DNA of 64,000 nucleotides from Flavobacteriaceae bacterium UBA980 (GCA_002292265.1 DBBQ01000059.1:45910-109909); one strand, 5' to 3'. Positions 27,944 to 36,817 are shown, numbered from the stretch's first letter. Notes: generated from the sequence alone by a model not told the origin. Numbers and translations: made by a program.

Positions 27944-28783
27944 TTAAATTCCTTCAAAAGCTGCAATATCTTGGGCAGCGGTCAAATCTAGAATATGTTC
28001 TGCCCTTCCAAAACACAGGATTTCTTTCGGCTCCTTTTCGTTGAGTAATTTGATGGCGTTTGGCAATTCTTTCTCTTGACGTTCAGGATGGATAGGACAA
28101 TTTTTTAGATAGGGATAGAGTTGGGCTCCCTGAAAACTAAAAATATTCATACTCACCCTTATTTCTCCGGTATCATCGCGATATTTTTCGGCAGTCTCTT
28201 GGTCTGGCTTTTCGATAATTCCTTTTAAAAATCCTTCTGTATCGATATCCATTACAGCAAATTTGGCGATGCGTTCATCACTAAATTTCAGTCCAGAGCG
28301 GGCGTAACTAATTAACGCATTGGTGGCTTTCCTGTCTTGGAGTAATTGCTTGAATGCGGCTGAGGAATATAAATTGTCACCGTTGCAAATTGTAAAGGTT
28401 TCGTGGAGCAAAGCAGGGTATTGTTCCAAGGCTTGTTCCACAGCGTCTGCTGTTCCAAGGGGTTTTTCCCTTCCTTCGCTGAGGTGTTGTATGGCGAAAT
28501 GTACTTTTGCGCCAGCAAAGGAATTATTGGACCTTGCATTTCCAACCCATTGCTGAAAGGCTTCATTTTCTGGGCTGGTTATTAAATATACATCGGTATA
28601 GCCCGCGGCAACAGCATTGGAAATCAAATGAAATAATAGAGGTTTTTGGGTTTTTCCTAAGGGAATCAGACTTTTGTGTACGCGCTGAGCTACTTCTTTT
28701 TGATCGCTAGACAGCGAACTGTTTTCTAGGGATTTTTTCATCCGAGAGGAAGCCCCTCCGGCCATAATCAACAGACTATTCAT
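27944..28783 (-). CDS. sugar-phosphate nucleotidyltransferase
   Basis: A 279-residue NTP-transferase of the GT-A fold: N-terminal LLIMAGGASSRMKKS nucleotide-binding loop, TFTICNGDNLYSS with the metal-binding Asp, and KGIIEKPDQ. It makes a nucleotide sugar from a sugar-1-phosphate and NTP. It overlaps the upstream GHMP kinase by 4 bases, so the pair probably performs a kinase-pyrophosphorylase salvage route. The sugar is not certain. Confidence 0.85.
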   Translation of the reverse strand: MNSLLIMAGGASSRMKKSLENSSLSSDQKEVAQRVHKSLIPLGKTQKPLLFHLISNAVAAGYTDVYLITSPENEAFQQWVGNARSNNSFAGAKVHFAIQHLSEGREKPLGTADAVEQALEQYPALLHETFTICNGDNLYSSAAFKQLLQDRKATNALISYARSGLKFSDERIAKFAVMDIDTEGFLKGIIEKPDQETAEKYRDDTGEIRVSMNIFSFQGAQLYPYLKNCPIHPERQEKELPNAIKLLNEKEPKEILCFGRAEHILDLTAAQDIAAFEGI

Positions 28784-29838
28784 TCGTTGGATATTAAAGA
28801 AATTTCATAGGCATTTTTTGCTCCAGCTTTGAAAAAGGCTTGGATCACTTTTTCTTTGGTAACTTGAGTAACCATAGCAACCATACAACCTCCACCTCCG
28901 GAGCCGATAATTTTAGCACCTAAGGCACCTGCCCTTAGTGCAGCTTTCATTTGCTTTTGCATAATCTGGGGCGTATTCTGAATCCGTTCCTGAAGAATTA
29001 CTTGGTGGCTATTCATCCATTTTCCCAGAGTCACATGGTCTATGGAGGAACTGGCTAACATTTCCTTTGCCTTAAGGGTCAACACATAATTGTAAACCGC
29101 TGCATACCAATGATCTCGATAGGGTTCTGGGACAGAAGCAAAATAGCGGTGGTAGGTTTCTTCACCAGCCTCTTGGATTGTAAAATCGGGAACTTGTTTT
29201 TGAACCGCAGCTATCGCTTCCCTACCATAGTTTCTCGCATTTTGTAATACACTCAAAGTCTGTTTTGCGATCCCAGACTCCGCGATAACAAGACTTCCAA
29301 AATCAGCATTCAAACGTTGAATTTCAGTGCTCAATGTATCGATATACAAAAGACCTCCCTGTGCGATGGTATATTGGTCCATCAGCCCCCCCGGCTGATT
29401 AAAATAGGTAACCTCTGCCTCATATGCCCACTGGCCAATTTGTGCATCGGAAATATCGTGTCCTCCCTTTTTAGTTGCCAAAAGGAAACGAATCCAAGCT
29501 ACCACCAAAGCAGAGGAACTCGAAACCCCTGCATTGACTGGAATGTTACCCCAGATTTTAATGTTGTATCCTCGAGTAAAACGAAACCCTTTTTCCCCAA
29601 GTACTGCTAAAACAGAACGGAAGTAATCTTCTCTTTGAAGGTCAATTAATTTTTCATTTAGATCTATTGATATAGTATTTTGAATATCAATTAGTTCTAT
29701 AAAAAAAGTGCTTGTTGAATTGGGAGCTCCTTCAATATAAATATATCGATTTATGGTTCCTGCAATAACGGGTAAATCCAAATAATCTTGGTGGTCTCCA
29801 AAAAAACAAATTCGTGCTGGAGCTTTTACTTGAATCAC
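28780..29838 (-). CDS. GHMP-family sugar kinase
   Basis: A 352-residue kinase with N-terminal KAPARICFFGDHQDYLDLPVIAG, which resembles galactokinase/glucuronokinase sugar-binding signatures. The GHMP ATP loop is PVNAGVSSSSALVVAW, then GGLMDQYTIAQGG with a catalytic Asp, and the C-terminal IIGSGGGGCMVAM. It probably phosphorylates the anomeric position of a monosaccharide. Context (GH109-like enzyme upstream, nucleotidyltransferase overlapping downstream) suggests an N-acetylhexosamine or uronic acid. Confidence 0.87.
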   Translation of the reverse strand: MIQVKAPARICFFGDHQDYLDLPVIAGTINRYIYIEGAPNSTSTFFIELIDIQNTISIDLNEKLIDLQREDYFRSVLAVLGEKGFRFTRGYNIKIWGNIPVNAGVSSSSALVVAWIRFLLATKKGGHDISDAQIGQWAYEAEVTYFNQPGGLMDQYTIAQGGLLYIDTLSTEIQRLNADFGSLVIAESGIAKQTLSVLQNARNYGREAIAAVQKQVPDFTIQEAGEETYHRYFASVPEPYRDHWYAAVYNYVLTLKAKEMLASSSIDHVTLGKWMNSHQVILQERIQNTPQIMQKQMKAALRAGALGAKIIGSGGGGCMVAMVTQVTKEKVIQAFFKAGAKNAYEISLISNE

Positions 29839-29856
29839 TTTTCTCTTAAAATAAAA

Positions 29857-31251
29857 TTAGGACACAATTGTAAGAGGTTGGGTCTGTTCCCAATATCCGC
29901 GTGTAAAATCTGGAAATTTTTGAGGCATCCCCCCTTGGGCAACAGAGCTTTCGCTTAAGGGCGTAACTGCGCTCCAAAGGCATCCTTCGTATACATTTTG
30001 ATCTAAAGGTTGTCCCTTTTTCAGACATTCTACGATACGATAGAGCATCATAAAATCCATTCCGCCATGACCTCCCATTTTTTTGGACAGTGCTCCCAGA
30101 CGTTTATACATAGGGTGTTCATACTGTTCGTATAAGGCATCCAATTGTTCTCCTTCTGCCCAACGGTGGTGACTGTCGGTGGCGCCTGGCACCCCTCCTT
30201 CAAAAGCTACTCGAGTTGGAAAGCCTGCAAGGATTCCTTTGGTTCCTTGGATTAAATTGTGCCGCGTATAGGGTCTTGGACTCGTCTCATCCCACTGAAT
30301 CATAATAGTTCTTCCCAAATGGGTTTTGATGATCGATGTATTTAGGTCGCCTCCTTTAAAATCTAAAGCATTCCATTTGTGATCTTTAGGGTAGTTTTTT
30401 TCAGCATACAATGCCCTTCCTTTTGCAGGAGAAGAAAAAGATACCAAAGTTGAAAACTGGTCTTCACCACGCCCTAAATTCATATATTGAGCTACTGGAC
30501 CTAGTCCGTGTGTTGGATACAAGTTTCCATTTCGGTTTGCGTAATGTTGGGTTCTCCAAGAACCCGTTCCACGCTCTTGCTCTTCCATTTGAAAACGAAG
30601 TTCGTGAATATATGCTGCTTCCGCATGTAAAACCTCCCCTATCACACCTTGTCTGCAGAGATTTAAATACAGCAGCTCTTCCCTGCCGTAATTTACATTC
30701 TCCATCATCATACAGTGCTTCTTTGTCTTTTCTGAAGTGTCGATAATCTCCCACATTTCGGGTAAGCTCACTGCGATGGGTACTTCCACAAAGGCATGTG
30801 CTCCTTGATTCATAGCCTCAACAGCCATTGGGGCGTGATTTTTCCAATTGGTTGCTATAAAGACCACATCCGGAGTGGTTGTTTTCAACATTTTTTTCCA
30901 CTCCGCTTCATTACCAAAAAACCGCTGAATATTTTGATGACGACCACCACCTACTTTTTTACAAGCTTCAACAGAACGGTCGATCAAGTCTTCGTATAAA
31001 TCTGAAATGGCAACAATTTCTGTTCCTTCGATAGCAGCCAATTGTTTTGCATGGCCGGAACCCCGTGCGCCAACCCCAATTATTGCAATGCGGACAGTAT
31101 CTAGTTTTGGCGCAGCAAAATCGCCCATGTATGTTCCTTCAGAGGGTCGATTTTCACTTTCTTGGGAACAGGCTAAGTTTGAAGCCATATACATGGAAGC
31201 TGCTGAAAGACTTGATTTTTTTAAGAATTTTCTGCGGTTTAAGTTTTTCAT
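29857..31251 (-). CDS. GH109-like Gfo/Idh/MocA NAD-dependent glycosidase
   Basis: A 464-residue exported protein with a Tat-like signal (NRRKFLKKSS, then Ala-rich to LACS). The Rossmann loop is IAIIGVGARGSGHA. Family GH109 traits are YPTHGLGPVAQYMN, GGDLNTSIIKT, SPRPYTRHNLIQGTKG and MGGHGGMDFMM. Known GH109 enzymes are NAD-dependent alpha-N-acetylgalactosaminidases; Tat export fits a protein that binds NAD before export. Downstream genes (kinase, nucleotidyltransferase) suggest salvage of the released sugar. The natural substrate is inferred only. Confidence 0.85.
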   Translation of the reverse strand: MKNLNRRKFLKKSSLSAASMYMASNLACSQESENRPSEGTYMGDFAAPKLDTVRIAIIGVGARGSGHAKQLAAIEGTEIVAISDLYEDLIDRSVEACKKVGGGRHQNIQRFFGNEAEWKKMLKTTTPDVVFIATNWKNHAPMAVEAMNQGAHAFVEVPIAVSLPEMWEIIDTSEKTKKHCMMMENVNYGREELLYLNLCRQGVIGEVLHAEAAYIHELRFQMEEQERGTGSWRTQHYANRNGNLYPTHGLGPVAQYMNLGRGEDQFSTLVSFSSPAKGRALYAEKNYPKDHKWNALDFKGGDLNTSIIKTHLGRTIMIQWDETSPRPYTRHNLIQGTKGILAGFPTRVAFEGGVPGATDSHHRWAEGEQLDALYEQYEHPMYKRLGALSKKMGGHGGMDFMMLYRIVECLKKGQPLDQNVYEGCLWSAVTPLSESSVAQGGMPQKFPDFTRGYWEQTQPLTIVS

Positions 31252-31390
31252 AAAGAATGTTTTAGTGAAGAAATTGAGTTAAATTATGCAACTCAATCTA
31301 AAAGTAAACATTTCTTGGATATCCTAAAATTTAGAGACAAATTTATTAGAGTCAAGTCTAGAATAAATTTATATCTTTAAAATAAAAACC

Positions 31391-31480
31391 ATGGGAGTAG
31401 GTGGATTTGTTTTAGCGAGTATCGCGATTTGTTTGTTCATCGGTCTTTTAATCGAATTGAAAGAACGTCATTTAAAATAA
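31391..31480 (+). CDS. 29-residue putative membrane peptide
   Basis: MGVGGFVLASIAICLFIGLL opens a 29-residue ORF ending IELKERHLK: one membrane helix and a charged C-terminal tail. It is first of three tiny ORFs, 3 bases before the next. A TATCTTTA (31372-31379) upstream resembles a -7 element. Function unknown. Confidence 0.5.
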   Translation: MGVGGFVLASIAICLFIGLLIELKERHLK

Positions 31481-31483
31481 AAG

Positions 31484-31582
31484 ATGGGATACTTTTTAAG
31501 AAACATAGTTGTCTATGGAGCTGTAGCTCTAGTAGTTTGGATGTTGTATTCTGCCATTCGTGGAATGAATAAAAACAAATAA
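31484..31582 (+). CDS. 32-residue putative membrane peptide
   Basis: MGYFLRNIVVYGAVALVVWM begins a 32-residue ORF with one membrane helix and a basic tail (RGMNKNK). Its stop overlaps the next start (TAATG), which favours translational coupling. Function unknown. Confidence 0.5.
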   Translation: MGYFLRNIVVYGAVALVVWMLYSAIRGMNKNK

Positions 31583-31674
31583 TGATGCGAAAACCTTTAT
31601 CTAAACAGCTGTTTTTTCTTTCTTTGGGAATTATTAAAAAAATCGTTTTACTGTTTCTTCTTTTTAAAAACTAA
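31582..31674 (+). CDS. 30-residue putative membrane peptide
   Basis: MMRKPLSKQLFFLSLGIIKK opens a basic, hydrophobic 30-residue ORF ending LLFLLFKN. It starts within the previous stop codon (or at the next ATG, 31585). It is the third of the micro-cluster. Function unknown. Confidence 0.4.
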   Translation: MMRKPLSKQLFFLSLGIIKKIVLLFLLFKN

Positions 31675-31744
31675 ACACCCATCATAATCCTCTTAAGGAA
31701 ACTATTCGACTGAGAGCACGGGCTATAAAGAAGTCAAAACAGAA

Positions 31745-32224
31745 TTATTCTGTGGCTTCTTCTGTAGCAGATACTACGCGATCCCAAATTGTAATAACAC
31801 CACTGGTTTGGTCATTCCAGGTCATCCTATTGTCAGCATTAGAAAAAGAAATACGATAATTGATGATATTATTCCCTTGTGTAAATAGATAGAGTCCCGA
31901 TTCTGGATCGACCTCCCAAGTGTATACATTAATGGCGGGAGTAAGACAGCCTCTACTATCACTATCAATGAAGGTGTAAGTTGTGCTGACCAAGTTTGCT
32001 GTTGCAGAAGCGGTAAAGTCCAAACAGGAATATTCCTCTATTAACTCCACTAAGTCCGCTTTCAGGTCATTCCAAACAATCGTCTGGTTGTTTTCATCGG
32101 TAATCGAATATACGGTCCAATCTCCGATGAGTTTGTCTTGAGGTATCTCTTCTTTCGAACAACTTAAGAAAAGTATGCCTATCAAAGAGAGAAGAAAAAT
32201 TTTGGAATAAAAAATAAATTTCAT
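31745..32224 (-). CDS. lipocalin-like lipoprotein
   Basis: A 159-residue lipoprotein (lipobox LFLSC) with KLIGDWTVYSI near the N terminus and alternating beta strands, as in the lipocalin-like/DUF5004 proteins of Bacteroidota. Typical C-terminal features include NADNRMTWNDQT. The assignment is by overall pattern; ligand unknown. It is divergent from the PqqB-like gene. Confidence 0.65.
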   Translation of the reverse strand: MKFIFYSKIFLLSLIGILFLSCSKEEIPQDKLIGDWTVYSITDENNQTIVWNDLKADLVELIEEYSCLDFTASATANLVSTTYTFIDSDSRGCLTPAINVYTWEVDPESGLYLFTQGNNIINYRISFSNADNRMTWNDQTSGVITIWDRVVSATEEATE

Positions 32225-32393
32225 TATTGACTTTATTATCTAAACAAAGAAACTGATTCTATTCTTATTTTTACCACATGTCCTTTTTTTTTTATCAAAT
32301 ACTTATTAAGCTTACCCTTCCTCGAGCTTGACTTAAGTTTGGGGATCAAAATATAAAAGAATAAAAAATGTGCCCTATCTTTAAAAATAGTAT

Positions 32394-33302
32394 ATGAAAA
32401 CCACAGTTCTTATTGTTCTTTTTTTAGCAAGTACCCCCCTTCTCGGTCAAAAAGCCTCCGCTAGCATTTACTTAACCGTTTTGGGAACGGTTCAAGATGG
32501 GGGTTCTCCTCATATTGGATGTCAAAAAAAGTGCTGTCTGAATTTGAGTTTACAGGAAATCAAAACCCGCAAGGTTACCGCCCTTGAAGTTTTTGACATC
32601 ACTACAAAAAAAAGCTTGTTGTTTGAAGCCACCCCCGATGTCATTTCCCAATGGGCTACGCTGCGTTTTCCACTTTGTGGGATTTTTCTTACCCATGCAC
32701 ACATCGGACATTATTCTGGTCTTTTACAACTGGGGCGTGAAGCACTGGGAGCAAAAAAAATTCCCGTTTATGCAATGCCCAAAATGCACACTTTTTTGGA
32801 AACGAATGCGCCGTGGAGCCAATTGGTCACACTGCAAAATATCACGCTCAAAAAACTTGAAAACAAAAAGGTAGTGCATCCCTTAGAAAAGGTTCGGGTA
32901 ACACCGCTGCGTGTTCCCCACCGAGATGAATTTTCAGAAACTGTGGGCTACATCATTTCTGGTCCCCAGAAAACTGTTTTGTTTGTTCCTGACATTGACA
33001 AATGGTCCCTTTGGGAAGAAGAGCTTATCCACTGGCTACAAAAAGTGGATTTGGCCTTTATTGATGCAACTTTTTTTAGTGCTGAAGAAGTAAATTATAG
33101 ATCCCTTTCGGAAATTCCCCATCCCCTAGTCCAAGAAACGATAAGCTACTTGGAAGCACAACCTAACCGGTTAAAAAACAAAGTATTTTTTATCCATATG
33201 AACCATACCAATCCCCTTTTAGATGAGAACAGTGAAGCAAGCAAGTGGGTGCTAAAGCAAGGTTTTCAGATTGCTCGTGTTGGACAACAATTTAGTTTGT
33301 AG
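32394..33302 (+). CDS. PqqB-like exported metallo-beta-lactamase-fold protein
   Basis: A 302-residue protein with a signal peptide (to LLGQ-K). LGTVQDGGSPHIGCQKKCC and FLTHAHIGHYSGLLQLGREA match the PqqB branch of the MBL fold. The metal site reads HxHxGH, lacking the Asp of HxHxDH, as in PqqB. PqqB hydroxylates the PQQ precursor peptide in the cytoplasm, but this protein appears exported and no other pqq gene is near. It is probably a relative with another function. Confidence 0.75.
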   Translation: MKTTVLIVLFLASTPLLGQKASASIYLTVLGTVQDGGSPHIGCQKKCCLNLSLQEIKTRKVTALEVFDITTKKSLLFEATPDVISQWATLRFPLCGIFLTHAHIGHYSGLLQLGREALGAKKIPVYAMPKMHTFLETNAPWSQLVTLQNITLKKLENKKVVHPLEKVRVTPLRVPHRDEFSETVGYIISGPQKTVLFVPDIDKWSLWEEELIHWLQKVDLAFIDATFFSAEEVNYRSLSEIPHPLVQETISYLEAQPNRLKNKVFFIHMNHTNPLLDENSEASKWVLKQGFQIARVGQQFSL

Positions 33303-33520
33303 CTTTTGATTTCAAAATTCTGCTTTTGAAGATTAAAAGTAATTACTTGCTTTTTTTATGCTAAAAAAACACAAAATTAAGTGGTACCTAGATTTTAATT
33401 TGAATTATAGAAAGTAAGTACTTACCAAATATTTGGCGGAAACCCAGCGTCAACCCTAAGCCAAAATTAGTTGACCCTTTCAGAAAAGTCTCTAGTAATT
33501 GCTCAAAAATTGGGTGCAAT
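33303..33520. other. convergent intergenic region with adjacent palindromes
   Basis: No gene is visible between the PqqB-like gene and the sulfatase gene. The spacer holds two perfect 12-bp palindromes sharing one base: GTAAGTACTTAC (33414-33425) and CCAAATATTTGG (33425-33436). No good T-run terminator is seen. Confidence 0.5.
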
Positions 33521-34927
33521 CTAGTCCTCAATACGACCCACAGGACGCACTTCGTTTCCTTTGATACCTGTAAGCCGATCGCCTAAAACGGCTCTTACTG
33601 AATCTGCAATCTTGGAAATCTTAGCCACAATTAGCGGATTTTCTTGTGCCACATCATTTTTTTCACTTGGGTCGCTCTCTAGATCAAAAAGCGCTGCTGT
33701 TTCTATTTTATTCATTTCATAGGGAACTGGAAATCCGTCATTTGTTCCTTTTCTCCCGTTGAGTGAGCGATAGGTATGAGGAACGTAAAGCTTCCAGTTT
33801 TTGTGTCGGACGGCATGTAGTTCGTTTGTCCGATAGTAAAAAAAAAAGTTTTCGTGGGGAGCTCGGGTTGTCTTCCCTGTAAGTAAGGGGACTAATGATG
33901 CTCCATCGATTTTCTTTTCGGGAAGACCACTACCCGTAAATTCTGCAATGGTGGGCAACCAGTCTATCCCCATCGCAGGAGCGTCAATACGCGTATTGGG
34001 CGCAATTCGTTTGGGAAAATAGGCAATTCCAGGAACTCGATGCCCCCCTTCCCAATTGGTACCTTTACCTTCTCTAAAAATTCCTGGAGAACCAGAATGC
34101 CCTCCATACGAAAGCCATGGGCCGTTGTCTGAGGTAAATATAACTAGCGTATTTTCCTCCAATCCTTCCTTTTTTAAGGTTTCCCAAATACGCCCTACGG
34201 AGTCATCAATTTCACGAATCACGTCTCCGTACAAACCGCGTCTTTGTGTACCCTGAAATTCTTCTGCAGCATACAAAGGAACATGAGGCTGTGGATGGGG
34301 TAAATACACAAAAAAGGGAGTGTCTTTATGGCGTTGAATAAAATCAATCGCCTTATCGGTCAATGCTCTTGTCAAAAACGTTTGATCTTCTAAAACCTTT
34401 AGTGGGGTTTCATTTTCGTATAATTCAATGTCTGGGAAATTAAAAACGGTCCCTTGTTGGGGGTGTTTGGGCCACATGTCGTTGGAATACAAAATTCCGT
34501 AATACTCGTCAAAGCCGTGTTTCCGAGGTTGAAATTTAGGTGCATCTCCCAAATGCCATTTCCCAAAAATACCTGTTGTATAGCCCTTTGCTTTTAGCAG
34601 TTCTGCTAGGGTTGTTTCCTCTGGGTTGATCCCTACTTTAGCTCCAGGACCGAAAGCATTGTGAATTCCCACCCTGTCCGGATAACAACCCGTCATAATG
34701 GAAGCCCGAGACGCAGAGCACACGGGTTGGGTAGCGTAGTAGGAAGTAAAATAGGCGCCTGAACTAGCGAGTTGGTCTAAATTTGGTGTTTCAATGTCTG
34801 TAGCTCCATAAATTCCCAAATCACCATAACCTTGGTCATCAGTAAGGATAAAAATAATATTTGGTGGAATTTCTTTGCTACAGCTAAATGTGAGTGCCAA
34901 GAGGGCTAAAAAAAGGGTGTGCTTCAT
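33521..34927 (-). CDS. family S1 sulfatase lipoprotein
   Basis: A 468-residue formylglycine-dependent sulfatase, exported (lipobox LTFSC). N-terminal metal site IIFILTDDQGYGDLG; maturation motif C70-S-A-S-R74 (CxAxR, a variant of CxPxR), followed by MTGCYPDRVG. K and H of GIFGKWHLGD and the DNGPW motif are present. It probably removes sulfate from algal glycans or glycosaminoglycans. No maturase gene is seen in the window. Confidence 0.92.
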   Translation of the reverse strand: MKHTLFLALLALTFSCSKEIPPNIIFILTDDQGYGDLGIYGATDIETPNLDQLASSGAYFTSYYATQPVCSASRASIMTGCYPDRVGIHNAFGPGAKVGINPEETTLAELLKAKGYTTGIFGKWHLGDAPKFQPRKHGFDEYYGILYSNDMWPKHPQQGTVFNFPDIELYENETPLKVLEDQTFLTRALTDKAIDFIQRHKDTPFFVYLPHPQPHVPLYAAEEFQGTQRRGLYGDVIREIDDSVGRIWETLKKEGLEENTLVIFTSDNGPWLSYGGHSGSPGIFREGKGTNWEGGHRVPGIAYFPKRIAPNTRIDAPAMGIDWLPTIAEFTGSGLPEKKIDGASLVPLLTGKTTRAPHENFFFYYRTNELHAVRHKNWKLYVPHTYRSLNGRKGTNDGFPVPYEMNKIETAALFDLESDPSEKNDVAQENPLIVAKISKIADSVRAVLGDRLTGIKGNEVRPVGRIED

Positions 34928-35165
34928 TTGAAATAGTGTGTGTCATTAAATGTAAGTTAAAAAAATCCTTCGACAGTGATCTACTTTTTGTTTTTTAATC
35001 AAAAAGTACTTGGACGTATAATACAAAAGCTTTGTGTAATCTACAATTTGATAAAATTGGCATAAAAAATTAATAAAATCTTTATTTTTTATACTTCATT
35101 ATTGAATACTTAAAAAAAGAAGAGTTTTTGACATTTTATTAGTATTATTTTTTGAATAATACCAG

Positions 35166-35309
35166 TATCTTTGAATTATAAATGATGCAATGCTAGTTTT
35201 GTTGCATTTTTATCAAATACAACCGCTTTATTTCATAATCAGGCTTGGTATTTGTTCTTTGTTAATTTATTCATTTGTTTAGCCGCCTCAACTGGGGCGG
35301 TTTTTTTTT
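35166..35309 (+). ncRNA. candidate small RNA or small-ORF transcript
   Basis: A free-standing transcription unit of about 130 bases is suggested by TATCTTTG (35166-35173) and the terminator at 35282-35309, with FAD oxidoreductase and sulfatase genes both on the opposite strand. Inside, ATG 35190 to TAG 35282 encodes a 30-residue hydrophobic peptide starting MLVLLHFYQIQPLYFIIRLG. Whether the product is RNA or peptide cannot be told from sequence. Confidence 0.4.
35282..35309 (+). terminator. intrinsic terminator
   Basis: Stem CCGCCTC / GGGGCGG (one G-U), loop AACT, followed by nine T residues. Confidence 0.85.
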
Positions 35310-35374
35310 GATAAATTTTCCGGAACGCTCCTTAATGGGTTCCTAAAAATCATTCTAAGCACAGAAGTTCTCAA

Positions 35375-36502
35375 TCAATCTTGTAATCGTACAGCAACTT
35401 GTTCCCCGACCTTACTTCCAATAGCAATCCCCATACCTCCCAATCTTACTCCCACTGCTATGTTTTTTTTATCGCTTTGTAGGATGGGCATTTTATCTTT
35501 TCCAAAGGCCATAATTCCAGACCACTCCATAGCAATCGAAAATTCTTGATTGGGAAGGATAAACTGATTCAAGTCAGAGATAAGTTTCTCTTTTATTTTG
35601 GAGTTCGTACCAAAAGAAGTAATGGTTTCGGTAGTAAAATCTAAATTTCGACCGCCACCCAACAAGACTCGATTTTGGATATTTCTAAAATAATAGTAGC
35701 CCTCTTCATAGTGAAAAGTCCCATTTATTTTGAGGTTGGGAATGGGATCGGTCAAAATCACAAGTCCACGTCCTGGGGAAAGGTTTAAATCGGGTAGTAC
35801 TTGTTTGGCAAAGGCATTGTTGCAAATTGCTAATTTGTTACAAGTCAATTGAATCTCTTGCTCTTTTAATTTTAGGGCAAGGCGTTTTGTCTTTGATTCT
35901 AGTTCAAAATGAGTCAGCGTAGTGTTTGAAAAAAACGAAATATCATGTTGGTTGACTTTTGAACGAAGGGCGCGCATCATTTTCCCTGTATTGATTTGTC
36001 CTTCAAACGGATTTTCAATGAGGTGTTTTACTCGTCTAGAATCAAATCCAAAAGTTTTAATTTTTGCATTATTTTGAGAAAAAACCGCTTTCTTGAAAAG
36101 TGGTTTCAGTAAGGAATTGAAATAATCCATTTGGTCTAAAGCCTGGGGTTCTTTTTCAAAAAACAATTCATGCCCTCCTTTTTGTTGTAGCTCCAAAGCT
36201 TTATCTCCCAACGTTTCGCGAAGTAAGGCAAGTCCCTCCAAGCGCATCTTTACAATTTCACACAGGGCGTTTTCATCCATGTGCTGCCGGTCGTCCATCA
36301 GCTCGGTTAACGATCCAAAGCACGCAAATCCAGCATTCTTGGTGCTTGCACCAGAAGAAAACAAGCCCCTTTCTAAAATGGCAATGCTAGCCTTGGGATT
36401 TTGTTTTCGATAAGAAAGAGCGCAAAACATCCCTGTGATTCCTCCTCCTAGCACAACTAGGTCATAGTGAAGCAACTGTGTCTTTTCCCAAAAACTGAGC
36501 AT
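35375..36502 (-). CDS. FAD-dependent oxidoreductase (DAO family)
   Basis: A 375-residue cytoplasmic flavoprotein: the dinucleotide-binding VVLGGGITGMFCALSYR, then AILERGLFSSGASTKNAGFACFGS as in D-amino-acid/glycine oxidase-like enzymes. C-terminal VGVRLGGMGIAIGSKVGEQVA closes the FAD site. It may oxidise an amino or N-methyl acid. It is not obviously linked to the flanking genes. Confidence 0.87.
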   Translation of the reverse strand: MLSFWEKTQLLHYDLVVLGGGITGMFCALSYRKQNPKASIAILERGLFSSGASTKNAGFACFGSLTELMDDRQHMDENALCEIVKMRLEGLALLRETLGDKALELQQKGGHELFFEKEPQALDQMDYFNSLLKPLFKKAVFSQNNAKIKTFGFDSRRVKHLIENPFEGQINTGKMMRALRSKVNQHDISFFSNTTLTHFELESKTKRLALKLKEQEIQLTCNKLAICNNAFAKQVLPDLNLSPGRGLVILTDPIPNLKINGTFHYEEGYYYFRNIQNRVLLGGGRNLDFTTETITSFGTNSKIKEKLISDLNQFILPNQEFSIAMEWSGIMAFGKDKMPILQSDKKNIAVGVRLGGMGIAIGSKVGEQVAVRLQD

Positions 36503-36599
36503 TTGAACTTTAAGATTTTCTAAATATACAAAAGGGAACAGATTTTGTTTGACCTGCTTTTGAAAATGAGATATTTAGAAATAGGATTGTGTTTAGTTC

Positions 36600-36725
36600 C
36601 TAGGCGTAATATAGTCCTGTGATGATTCTATAGGCTAAATAAATTCCCGTGATCGTCCAGACCCACCATCTGTTTTTCATGTACCATTCCATACCTTTTG
36701 GTTTTTGCTTTTTCAAGGTATTCAT
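36600..36725 (-). CDS. 41-residue Trp-rich membrane peptide
   Basis: MNTLKKQKPKGMEWYMKNRW opens a 41-residue ORF continuing with WVWTITGIYLAYRI and ending TGLYYA. A basic N terminus is followed by one aromatic-rich membrane helix. It is separate from neighbours and lies 97 bases after the FAD oxidoreductase start on the same strand. Function unknown. Confidence 0.5.
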   Translation of the reverse strand: MNTLKKQKPKGMEWYMKNRWWVWTITGIYLAYRIITGLYYA

Positions 36726-36817
36726 AAAATTTAACTTTTATGATTTTAGTGGTATTTTGGCTTTTTGATTTTATTTTATAAAAAAAAAGCTTATAATTGC
36801 GCGGATTTAGAATTTTG

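Larger units (their letters stand above)
34928..35374. other. A/T-rich intergenic region with probable small transcript
   Basis: No long gene here. It contains a -7-like TATCTTTG (35166-35173) without a convincing -33, a 30-codon ORF, and a strong terminator (35282-35309), all on the plus strand. Confidence 0.5.
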
